22,340 bases of DNA from Entrophospora sp. SA101 (taxonomy: Eukaryota; Glomeromycota; Glomeromycetes; Entrophosporales; Entrophosporaceae). Positions 9,536 through 19,546 of this stretch are shown piece by piece. The notes under the pieces are model-generated. The model had not been told where the DNA came from, did not search any database, and saw nothing but the letters and a program-made list of their open reading frames with translations. The stretch covers positions 1 to 22,340 of the forward strand of contig CAUDNR010000886.1 in the NCBI GenBank assembly GCA_958430865.1. Direction: 5' to 3'. The stretch's first letter is position 1. Each line of letters opens with the position of its first letter. The translations under genes and the position numbers were made by a program.

Positions 9536-9840
9536 CTATGTACGTACAAACATACGAATGTACGATGTATCATGAACAATGATTTTATGTGGTGATAAAA
9601 TATTACTTTGTAAAATCCTATAATAATATTGTTATTGTTATTGTTACTAAGCCATTAACAGATTACCAGGTGTTGTAACAGGGGCCGTAATACTACTTCA
9701 TTATCAGGAAAAACTCTTATTTAAACCCTTTTTTATTTTTTATATTCTGTTAAAAAGTACATATTCTGTGATTTCTAATTTTTTTTTCCTATTACCTTTT
9801 TAATTATTATTAATTATTGAAATCATAATTACATTTTCAG

Positions 9841-10033
9841 CAGTTAATCCCACGAATTCTTTTATCCTGATGGTTAAAGCTTTGAAAGATTACATCATTG
9901 AAACCAAACAGAAAAATGGTTCTAGTAACAAATTATTAAACTTGGTGAAAACAGGAATGAATTAAAAATGATAGATAAAATTGAGCATATACTGCAACAT
10001 TTTAGTGGTTGTCAAAATTTTCATGTTGTGTGA
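9841..10033 (+). pseudogene. Frameshifted exon relic
   Basis: A splice acceptor (ACATTTTCAG, ending at 9840) opens a frame reading VNPTNSFILMVKALKDYIIE and TKQKNGSSNKLLN. Shifting frame near 9940 continues as LGENRNELKMIDKIEHILQH and FSGCQNFHVV before TGA at 10031-10033. Both halves look like former protein, so a single indel probably broke one exon. No recognised domain. Confidence 0.35.
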
Positions 10034-10079
10034 ATTAATTAATTTCTTTTCTATTAGGATGTAATTCTATTCCTTTTAG

Positions 10080-10286
10080 ATAATTTTGTTTCTAAATGAA
10101 CTTATAAATCTTGAAGATGATGAACTTTATAACTTAGGTGTCCAAAGTATTGATCATCCAGCAACAAGTTCTAGTGGAAAATGGATGAAAAAAAAATTTT
10201 TTGACGAATTAATGTATATTACATTTGATCAACCAATAAAAATTTGCATAAGTCACATGATATGCTCGTCATGGAGTATTTTCTGA
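10080..10286 (+). pseudogene. Unrecognised coding-like fragment
   Basis: The frame reads FLNELINLEDDELYNLGVQS, then IDHPATSSSGKWMKKKFFDE and a hydrophobic tail with Cys residues, to a stop at 10284-10286. It lacks an ATG at its start. It follows the frameshifted exon relic by about 50 bases and may belong to the same former gene. Low-confidence call. Confidence 0.25.
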
Positions 10287-10817
10287 GTTTGATTTCAATA
10301 TTAGCATTAGTATTGTATAAAATCCAATTATGATTGTTTACAAAGACTAACAAATGATTGCTTTTGAGTAATATTTGTCTTTAATTACAATGTTTACACC
10401 ACTTTTTGAAAGAGACTTTTTTAAGGTTTTTAAGTTATTAATTACGAGTTTTTTAAGTTTAATAACTTAAAACTGATTGGGAAAAAGATTTTTACGCCAT
10501 CACACTAATTGAGAAAGGCGGGTCATAATATTAATGTTAATATGGAAAGGGAAAGGGAAAATTTTCTAAAATTCATGCAAAAAAATATAATTTTATTTTG
10601 ATAATAATAAAACAATTCGTTTATTATATATAAAGAAAACGTTTAAAAAAAATAATTAAATGAAAATGAAAAATCCGAGCCAATAAAGCGAGTTTCAAGT
10701 TTTCATTCTGTTTTTATTATTATGGCTGTGGGTAGATAGATTTTGAAATTTTCTATAAAAATCAATTTTTAATAAGAGAATGTTGTAATTTTGATCTACA
10801 TAGTTGAAACCAACCTC
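10287..10817. other. Intergenic region before the amidase gene
   Basis: No gene seen. Purine-rich GGAAAGGGAAAGGG at about 10544-10558 and AT-rich tracts precede the nitrilase-family gene. The promoter presumably lies here. Confidence 0.4.
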
Positions 10818-11782
10818 ATGTTTCATCTATTTTCTAAATCAAGAGCATCATTGTACATTTTCAAAACTAAAAATAATAATAAATCAGTTTTAAGCTTCAT
10901 TAATAAAATGTCATCAACAGCAACATCAATTCCTTCTTCTACAGGAGATAGTAATAAAATGAAATTTAAACTTGCATGTATTCAGTTAGCAGTAACCTCA
11001 AACAAACAAACCAACTTGACGAATGCAAAGAATAAAATTTTGGAAGCTTCTAACAATGGAGCAAAACTTATTATATTGCCAGTTTAGTTTTGTCAGAACT
11101 GATTTTTTTTTTATATTATCATTGAATGTTTACATAATTAATATCGGTTTTTTTAATATTAACTGAACTGGGTAGGAAGTTTTTAATTCACCATATGGAA
11201 CTGAATATTTCGATGAATATGCAGAAAATATACCACAGGGGGATAGTACAAAGATGTTATCTGAAGTAGCAAAGGTGAGAAAAATATTATCACTTTGTGG
11301 AATTAAAGTTGAAGATTATTGTTAATTTATTGGATCATGCATGTATATGCACAATCAGGAAGCCAAGTCATATGTAATTGGAGGTAATAGACAATGAATT
11401 TGTGAATTAATAATAATAATGAATGGAATGAGTAGCAAACTATATATTTGTTGAAAAGCCTCAATAAACCTTAATAATTTAAATAATAATTTAAAATTTA
11501 AAATTTGAAGGTTCAATACCTGAACGAGATGAATCAAATGGAAAATTGTATAATACATCAACGGCATATGATCCAAATGGTAATTACAATGTTTAATAAA
11601 CTGGGAATTTTTCATAAAAAAATTTTTTTCTAAAAATTCTAAATTATTTATTCTTAAATTAGGTAAATTGATTGCAAAACATCGTAAAGTTCATTTGTTT
11701 GATATAGATATACCTGGAAAAATCACATTTCAAGAAAGTAAAACGCTAAGCCCAGGAGATTCATTGACATATTTTGAAACTG

Positions 11783-11819
<37 letters not shown>

Positions 11820-12858
11820 AATGTCTTCCTTATCATTTGTATTTTATATTAATAAATAAAATTCTTGTTCTTATTAAATAAGAATATGGTAAAATGGGAT
11901 TAGGAATATGTTATGATATCAGGTTTCCTGAAATGGCAATGATAGCAGCCAGAAAAGGTAATTTTAAAATCCATTCATTCTTTTTTTGAATGGAGAGAAC
12001 ATGTTTATTTTGAATGAGAAACAATGAACAAAGAATGGATTGAAATTATTGGGAACGGAGTCAAGGAAATTGAAAAGAATGATGAACATTGTTGAAATTG
12101 TTTATTATAAAATAAATATTATTATTCTATCTATCATCAATTTCCTATATTAATGTTAAAGGTTGTGTTGCAATGATTTATCCCGGAGCATTTAATTTAA
12201 CAACTGGGCCATTACATTGGGAACGTAAGTTACAATATATATTTTTTTTTCTTTTGTCATTAAAAACATTTCATAAACTTACACTTGCAAAAAAAAAAAA
12301 ATTTTTTTTTTATAATGTATGAAAAAAACATAGTTTTACAAAGAGCGAGAGCTGCAGATAATCAAGTAACATGATTTTTAATGTTTTTTTTTTTGAAATT
12401 GCTAAAATATTATTATCGTTCATTGACAGTGAAGTATGTATGTAATATTTAAAGTTCTTTGTGGTAACATGTTCTCCTGCACGTGATATGAAAGCTAATT
12501 ATCATGCATGGGGTCATTCGACTATCGTAGATCCAAGGTATGTGCAATTTCTTTGTGTACATGTTTACTTTTCTTAATAATTTCTAAAGACTCTTTTATT
12601 GATATTTTACATGTACATTAATTTATTATGCAGCGGAAAAATACTCGCTACAACAGGCCATGAAGAAGATATTGTTTATGCAGATATCGGTAAATTCTTT
12701 TCTCCATAATCTATTATTAATTCATTAATTATTGTATTTGATATATTAACAACAACTACAACAACATAGACCTTGAACAAATCAACTTTTTTCGTCAAGC
12801 GATACCATTGAATAATCAACGAAGATTTGATATTTATCCTAATATTTCTGATTTATAA
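10818..12858 (+). CDS. NIT2: Omega-amidase, NIT2-type nitrilase superfamily
   Basis: Eleven exons (10818-11081, 11176-11274, 11359-11383, 11511-11579, 11663-11782, 11883-11957, 12162-12224, 12334-12365, 12455-12537, 12634-12689, 12770-12858) join in phase to 324 aa, or 294 aa from the second ATG at 10908; human NIT2 is 276. The family hydrolyses alpha-ketoglutaramate and alpha-ketosuccinamate to 2-oxoacids plus ammonia. Counting from ATG 10908, the Glu-Lys-Cys triad is E59 ([12 protein letters not shown]), K131 ([14 protein letters not shown]) and C172 ([13 protein letters not shown]). SPARD and [13 protein letters not shown] are family signatures. The stretch from 10818 is rich in Lys, Arg, Ser and Phe with no acidic residue for 43 residues, like a mitochondrial presequence, so two starts could give two compartments (inference). 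Exon 3 is only 25 nt. Confidence 0.9.
11783..11820. repeat. ATT trinucleotide microsatellite in amidase intron 5
   Basis: About eleven ATT units start directly at the splice donor (GTATTATT at 11783). Length variation here could affect use of the donor, but this is speculative. Confidence 0.85.
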
Positions 12859-12923
12859 GTTTCTAGAAAAAAGGGAAGAAAAAAAATTTTAAATTATCAT
12901 TTATTTTGTCTTGCGCGTGACCA

Positions 12924-12929
12924 AATAAA
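12924..12929 (+). terminator. Candidate poly(A) signal of the amidase gene
   Basis: AATAAA lies 66 bases after the stop codon, a typical distance. Confidence 0.45.
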
Positions 12930-14134
12930 AATTAAAAAAATGCATTGTTTGTTACACGAATGCTAACATTTAAAAACGGGTTTACCCATTACTATTGTAC
13001 AAATTTGGAATATTAATTAATATGACCCGATTTCCAATGTCGGGGTAAAGTAATGACGCCTTTCATATATGGTAAATCTAGATCATAAAAGATAAAAATA
13101 ATCCATTGACATTTTATCTATAAACTTTTTTAATCGTGAAAATCAGAGGGAAACAAAGCGACTTCAATAATAATAACAACAATAATGACAACAGTAATAA
13201 CAATAATAAAAGGCATTCAGATATTTGAATTGTATAGAACAAAAGAAGTTTAATTCAATCCGAAATAGTCTTGGCGACTGCCAAGAATATCCCTTAAATG
13301 TTCCCTTCCTCTTCCTTCCAACAATTAGAATTTAATTTTTAAGATTAAAAAAAGTATGGGAAAAAATCATTTACTGTTTCATGTAATGTGGGGGGAGTAT
13401 AACCATTACTTGATTTGAATTATTATATGAGACATTAATTTTAAAAGGTAATGGTAGTTGGTCCGTTCCATAATAATTGTTAATAATTTTGTATAATATA
13501 TTTATTTATATACATCTCTTATTATTAGATAAATATGATTAAATAAAATAAAAAATATAATACTTGGTAAACATGGGGAAAACTTGTACGTTTTTATAAT
13601 ATGTTAAATGTTGGGTAAATAAAATTTTTACATTCAAGAATTTCGAACTAAATGCTGGCAGATGGCATTTCATCAACAATGTTTTATGGAGCCAAGTATT
13701 ATATCATTTTCACCGCAAATCAAATTAATGCTAATATTATTATTTTCTTTTATACATAGCAATTTAAAGTGAATGGAATATATGATCTTTAAATGATAAG
13801 AAATGAGAACTTCCATTCATGAAATTCATGAACGCACACATGTAGACTCGATAAGTCGGCCATTTAGGAAACGATTGATTGTTACGTCCGATTTATCAAA
13901 TTTACATGTGTATTCATTAAGAAGCTACACATCAAAGATTCGATGATCAACACATGTAACCCTCGTGTTGAAATTTTGTCATGTAGCTAGTACAAAAATT
14001 AAAAATTTGATTAGCGTGTAATGTTGCATCCGTCGATTTTTGTCAATGCTTCATCCATATAATATATTGTGTGTGTTGATCCTAATATAGTAATAATGAT
14101 AATAGCAAGCAATTTCTTATATATTTCATTCTTG

Positions 14135-14158
14135 CATCCAATAAAATTTTATTGGATG
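14135..14158. repeat. 24-bp perfect palindrome containing AATAAA on both strands
   Basis: CATCCAATAAAA is followed directly by its reverse complement. Each strand therefore carries AATAAA. It can form a hairpin or cruciform and could act as a poly(A) signal in both directions, although the flanking genes are both on the + strand. Chance formation of the AT core is easy; the CATCC arms are less so. Confidence 0.8.
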
Positions 14159-14949
14159 ATTCCCTCTCTCATATTTTGTTCAAAAAGCCCAGAGTTTACT
14201 AATTTATTTATTTTTATTTAGTCACGCACGATAACGAAATTTTCTTTAAGAACTTGGTTTTTATATTTTTTATCTACTTAATAAAAAAATTTTTTTTTTT
14301 AATATTAAAAACAGGTTTAAGCCCTAATTTTAGTCTTATTGTTTAATTTAACCCAAATTTTTATTATTTTATCATCCAAAATATCTGTTGTAGCACATCC
14401 CACAAGATGCCAATTACCAGTCGATATTATTACATACATAATAATGAAAATCCAAGTATTTTTCTACATGGAACAACATAAATATCTAAGCAAAACCCAA
14501 AAAACAAGATGTTTGGATATGAGCAATAATAAAATTTCAATTCCAATTATTAACATCCTCCCTCTTCAAAACTACCAAAACTATCATGAAACAATGAAAC
14601 ATCGTCTCATCCATTCATTATTCAAGAATATTTAATTTCCCATATTGATCGAATTAAATCAACCTATTACTATATTTAATCAATTTCCTTCGACCATTAT
14701 GGTCATTACGATTATCGTTACGATTACCCTTAGTATATTAAAATAATTTTTGTTAAACCATCCATTATATTTTTTCAATTTAAATAATTTATATATAAAG
14801 TTTATTAATTTGAAATTATTATAAATATGACTTATTTATAAATTTCTTTTTTTTTAAAAAATCAATAAAACCCATAAAGAGGTAGCTAATAAAACTTTAC
14901 ACATCTAAAATTTACATTAACAAAAAAAATCATATAAATTTAAAAAGAA

Positions 14950-16706
14950 ATGAATAATATAAAATTATTCAGTTTAAAACATCGTAAAAAAATCTCAAAG
15001 CCTGTTAATCATGTTGCATCAAGTAAAGTGGTTTCACCTACTAGCAATCAGGGTGTCGTTAAAAATAAAAGAATATCTTGGTCTTTCGACAGACGAGAAA
15101 AACAAGAAGTAATTATATATTAATTAATTACTTTGGAATTTCATTAATTTATTAGCACCTTTACATCTTTTTTTGTAATTTATATAGATTTTGATGGAAC
15201 CATATAGTTATTTATTGTCCAACCCTGGTAAAGACATCCGAACGAAATTAATTGAAGCTTTTGATTTTTGGTTGAAAGTACCAAAAGATCAATTGACGAT
15301 CATCAAAAAGGTTGTCGAAATGTTACATAATGCTAGTCTATTGTAATTACTTTATTTTTTTTATTTTTTATTTTTTATTTTTTATTTTTTATTTTTTTTT
15401 TACAATTACAATTATTTTTTTAACGAATAATAATTTCAAAAAAAAAAACTTTTTCACTCGGTACGATATTAAAAGAATTGACGATGTACAGGATAATTCT
15501 ACATTAAGAAGAGGTGTTCCAGGTAAATTAATTATAAATTATAAAGACAACTATGATTATTTCAAATTAACCAATGAACCTTCTTACATTCATCATAAAT
15601 ATAGTTGCACATCAAATTTTCGGCATACCAACTACAATAAATTGTGCAAATTATGTCTATTTTTTGGCACTCGACGAATTGTCTAGATTAAATAACCCAA
15701 AAATGCTACACATTTTTACCGGTAACTATTATACATTTTTATTGAAATATTTGCATCATTGGATTAATAATTAAGTCAATCAATCAATCAATATTGTTAA
15801 TTTAAACTTGCAGAGGAATTATTAAATTTACATAGAGGTCAAGGCATGGAATTGTACTGGAGGGATAATTTTATTTGTCCAAGCGAGGAAGAATTCATAG
15901 AAATGGTATCAAATAGTAAGTCATTCGCCCATCAAATACATGCATGATTTATCGTTTGATCATGTGGCATATACATTAATCAATTTAATGATTTTTTAGA
16001 GACTGGTGGATTATTACGTTTAGCGGTGAAACTTATGCAAGAAGCAAGTCAAAGCAAAATGTAATTATTATTCATTCAAATTAATTAATTAATCGATCGA
16101 TTAAACTTATTACATTATATGTATGAATGAATTTATCATCTTTTTTATTTAGCGACTGTGTACCGTTAGTCAATATAATCGGCATACATTTTCAAATACG
16201 GGACGATTATATGAACATGCAATCTGAAAAAGTAAATCTCAAAAAAAAATTTTTTTGTTTATAAAACCGGTCAAGCAATATATGCTCAACTAACATTTCT
16301 CTTTTATAAATAAAAATTGAAATAGTATTCTGAAAATAAAGGTTTTTGCGAGGATTTAACAGAAGGGAAATTTTCTTTTCCGATTATTCATTCAATTCAA
16401 ACAGATAATTCAAATCGTCGATTAATTAGTGAGTAGCAAATAAAATTTCTTGAAGCACATAATTAAATAATTATTAGAATTAAATTATTAATATAATTAA
16501 TTATAGATATATTAAAACAACGTACGAATTCACTGGATTTAAAAATGTTTGCGATGAAAATAATTGATGAAACTGGTTCGTTCGCTTATACAAGACGTTA
16601 CCTTACCAAAACTGAACAAACCGCTCGTGATGAAATAAAAAAATTGGATGGAAATCCTTATTTGGAAAAAATTATAGAGATGTTACATGTCGACGATAAT
16701 TCTTAA
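14950..16706 (+). CDS. Geranylgeranyl diphosphate synthase
   Basis: Nine exons (14950-15108, 15188-15342, 15476-15522, 15605-15721, 15814-15915, 16000-16060, 16153-16231, 16326-16428, 16507-16706) join in phase to 340 aa; yeast Bts1 is 335. The enzyme condenses farnesyl and isopentenyl diphosphates to C20 GGPP for protein prenylation and terpenoids. The first Asp-rich motif is DDVQD (107-111) in [20 protein letters not shown], and the second is DDYMN (231-235) in [30 protein letters not shown] and [12 protein letters not shown] are family signatures. Small residues before the first motif (HNASLL) fit eukaryotic GGPP synthases rather than farnesyl synthases. A basic N-terminal extension of about 50 residues, without clear targeting features, precedes the catalytic core. 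AATAAA lies 67 bases past the stop. Nearly certain. Confidence 0.94.
15351..15410. repeat. TTTTTTA microsatellite in GGPP synthase intron 2
   Basis: Repeated TTTTTTA-type units lie just downstream of the donor GTAATT (15343). Confidence 0.85.
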
Positions 16707-17842
16707 TAATATAATGTACATTTATAATCACGTTTATTATAGAAATTTCGTTTAGCTTTTATGTTATTTTTAAATAAAAGTAGAATTTTATTATTAACAG
16801 TCTCTGTGTACGTAACAAAAATAAAGGGTCAAATGTACATTACTAATAAAATTTTTGTGCCACATATCAATTTTTTATATTAATATGAAAAAATACGAAA
16901 AATTTTTTTTGTCTCTAATGCAAGTCCCCATTTTTCTTAAAAAAAGGTTATCCCCGAGTATTAAAAAATATAATCAGCATTTTGAATTTATAAAAAACAA
17001 ATTATTTTAAAGATAAGAATAATATTAAAAGTTCAATCTTAAAATTATTAATTGACGATCCGTGAATGAATGAGAATTTTTGTGTGATCGGTGGGGCAAA
17101 AATGTAAAAAAATCACCAATCAATAATGTTTAACAAACAATAAAGCACAACGTTTCTGTATTACAAACTTATTCTTTTTATGTTATATATAAAGTAAATC
17201 TCATAGATTACTGTATTAAAATATTAAAGGGTTTGGAATGTTTCTTGAAAACTTTTGTATGTAGGCCGCTGAGATTTCAAGAAGTCAATAATATATAAAA
17301 ATTCGGAATTTTTTAACTTTCAGCCAACACTATCAAGTATTCTGACCAGAGTTATGCTCTTTTTTTTATCGGTTTATTAACAAAAAAACTTTTATTTTAA
17401 TAAAACCCACCAAATGAACCTATGTATTGTTATAAGTCAAGTCAATAAAATAACTGCAAAAGAATTTTAAAGAGGTATTTAACAAGCCTGAAAGAATTCT
17501 AAGGTTGTTTTCTATATTTTTTGTGTGTACATGAGAAATAACTTGTGAAGACGGTGAGATTTGGGATATTTCTCATTTTATTAATAACAATTAGTGACAA
17601 AATTTCATAATAAAATGATCGACATTGCACCCATTCATAAACGGATTGCCAATTAAAGTTAATTTTTTCACTTTTTTATAGTAGATCATTTACTAATTAG
17701 TATTACAATTAAAGTTTTACTATTAAAACAACTAAATTGTAGGTTGCAATATGTACAGTTATTTAACGCATTTATATCAGTATTAAAAGAAAATCAAGAT
17801 CACCTTTTTTAAATCATATTTTGAAGATGAAGATGGAGGCTT
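16707..17842. other. Intergenic region after GGPP synthase
   Basis: No gene seen. A 24-base stretch at 17021-17044 matches 18836-18859 (and its duplicate) at 23 of 24 positions, showing a dispersed repeat fragment. The rest is AT-rich with no recognisable structure. Confidence 0.45.
16773..16778 (+). terminator. Candidate poly(A) signal of the GGPP synthase gene
   Basis: AATAAA lies 67 bases after the stop; another is near 16820. Confidence 0.45.
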
Positions 17843-18206
17843 TTAAGTGATAATGAGTTGGATGAGGTTTTAAATGACAGTGAATTAGAGGAAGGTGATG
17901 ATGATGAACTCAGTGATAGTGATATGGAAGAGGAATATAATGATGAAAAAGGCCAATGTCAAAACTTTATTTATTTAAATTGCTATGAATTCTTTTACTA
18001 ATGATTTTTCTTCAAATGTAATTATAATAAAAGGACTATAACTGATTGGGAGGGTGAAAACTGGAAAAAGCCAAGAGACAAAGGAGGATCACAACCCTTG
18101 AAGAACATGAAATACTTGATCTTCCATTGAAATGTATGGTGAGCCAACAGAAGAGTTAATTAAAGAAGTGAAAAAAAAACTGGATGGATCACTGAAGATT
18201 AACTAA
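17843..18206 (+). pseudogene. Acidic-protein relic in several frames
   Basis: From 17843 a 52-codon frame reads LSDNELDEVLNDSELEEGDD and continues DELSDSDMEEEYND, ending at 17999-18001. Further on, disconnected pieces include LEKAKRQRRITTLEEHEILD and YGEPTEELIKEVKKKLDGSL, the last ending at 18204-18206. The N-terminal acidic tract resembles those of some transposases and chromatin proteins, which is not diagnostic. Frames change and no splice sites connect them, so it looks decayed. Confidence 0.35.
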
Positions 18207-18320
18207 ATATATTTATAATTGCAGTAAAACAAGGAAGGGTAAACAACAATATTAATGTTTTAATTATTTATTTGTATGTCATTATTAATAAAAATATTTA
18301 ACAAATTTGATACCATTCAT

Positions 18321-18667
18321 TGTTGGAATAATTAATCTATACCACTTTACACATAAATGTATTATCATCTCAAAGATCCTTATTCTTTAGATTTAGATTC
18401 ATAAATAATAATTAATATTCAATAATTATATATTGAAAAATATTTGCTAATTATCCCAGGCTGGGTGAAATATCCCAAGTACAAAGTAGGATAATTATCC
18501 CAAACTGGGATACATATAATTCAACATGTATATAAGGAACAAGAATTCGCTGTAGTCAAAGAATAACTTTGTAATAAATTAACTTAATAATAAGTTAATA
18601 ATTAGTTTCGACTAAATACAAAATTAAATTTCAAATAATCACGCGTTTTTTATTGTTTACATCTACA
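18321..18667 (+). mobile_element. Ty1/copia-type long terminal repeat
   Basis: A 347-bp block starts TGTTGGAATAATTAATC, the start typical of Ty1/copia LTRs, and ends TCTACA, giving TGT...ACA ends. It holds two palindromic TATCCCA/TGGGATA-type repeats (18448-18464 and 18492-18512), a TATA box (GTATATAAGG, 18528-18537) and AATAAA (18573-18578), in the U3-R-U5 order expected of an LTR. A primer-binding site follows. No gag-pol and no second complete LTR are in the window, so it is a solo or truncated copy. The exact 3' boundary could be off by a few bases. Confidence 0.65.
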
Positions 18668-18673
18668 ACTTTT

Positions 18674-18681
18674 GTTATGGG
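18674..18681 (+). other. Putative retrotransposon primer-binding site
   Basis: GTTATGGG is complementary to CCCAUAAC, the anticodon-loop region of eukaryotic initiator tRNA-Met. Drosophila copia uses GGTTATGGG in the same place, just after its LTR. Here it lies 6 bases after the LTR end. A consensus splice donor (CTGGTAAGT) follows at about 18690. Confidence 0.55.
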
Positions 18682-18713
18682 AAGTACAGCTGGTAAGTTG
18701 AAAATATTTATAG

Positions 18714-18754
18714 TGTCACCAATTAATTTTGGGAGAGTGTGTTTTAATTGATGA
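18714..18754. repeat. Hairpin module, copy 2
   Basis: TCACCAATTAA (18716-18726) pairs with TTAATTGATGA (18744-18754), and the loop starts TTTTGGGAGAG. Compared with 4702-4747, a stem G-C pair has become A-T on both arms. It is repeated identically at 19074-19112 in the duplicated block. Confidence 0.65.
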
Positions 18755-19546
18755 TGATAAATTTTTATTAGTTTATGTGGATCAGAATGAATAAGTGGAT
18801 AATTTTGTTTTAGTGATTTGATAAAAATGATTTATAATATTTAAAGTTCAATCTTAAAAAAACCTTTCAAAGTTGCATTATATTTAAATATACATAGTTT
18901 CACCAATATTAAAGCTTGAGTAATAAAAAACATAAATTAACTTAATAATAAGTTAATAATTAGTTTCGACTAAATACAAAATTAAATTTCAAATAATCAC
19001 GCGTTTTTTATTGTTTACATCTACAACTTTTGTTATGGGAAGTACAGCTGGTAAGTTGAAAATATTTATAGTGTCACCAATTAATTTTGGGAGAGTGTGT
19101 TTTAATTGATGATGATAAATTTTTATTAGTTTATGTGGATCAGAATGAATAAGTGGATAATTTTGTTTTAGTGATTTGATAAAAATGATTTATAATATTT
19201 AAAGTTCAATCTTAAAAAAACCTTTCAAAGTTGCATTATATTTAAATATACATAGTTTCACCAATATTAAAGCTTGAGTAATAAAAAACATGTGGTTACA
19301 TTCGCTGAAATCAGCAGAAAAAAGCTTCTTAAAGAAAAAAAAACCATTTAAAGTTTATCTAAATTTACAGTGTGTTTCAAAAAGAATGGCATGCATAATG
19401 CAAATTCATTTTAAAAATTTTTGAAATAAAAAATTTTTTTCACATGATCAAAATGATCGGATAACTTGTTTATGTGATAACCAATCCTTGTATGTATTTA
19501 TCACATTGTCTCTCTTTATTTTTTTGATGTGTAAACTTTGTAAAAG

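Larger units (their letters stand above)
12859..14949. other. Intergenic region between amidase and GGPP synthase
   Basis: No supported gene. It contains a small perfect hairpin TCTTGGC/GCCAAGA near 13271-13288, a CAA/TAA-rich low-complexity run at about 13165-13210, a 24-bp perfect palindrome (separate entry), and a 98-codon frame at 14339-14635 that I do not accept as a gene. Confidence 0.45.
18574..19291. repeat. Perfect 358-bp-period tandem duplication
   Basis: 18574-18933 and 18932-19291 are identical over 360 bases as far as I can read, sharing the two bases AT at the junction. Each copy carries the last 94 bases of the LTR, the primer-binding site, the hairpin module and about 180 bases of unknown sequence. 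The 2-bp overlap suggests replication slippage or end-joining. Zero divergence means it is very recent or an assembly artefact. Confidence 0.95.

Noticed and set aside
11355..11615. 86-codon minus-strand frame
   Set aside because: Antisense to exons 3 and 4 of the amidase gene.
14339..14635. 98-codon + strand frame (MKIQVFFYMEQHKYLSKTQK inside)
   Set aside because: It opens at TTG without a usable upstream ATG context, has no family resemblance, and no splice site links it to the GGPP synthase exons. A chance frame is the simpler explanation.
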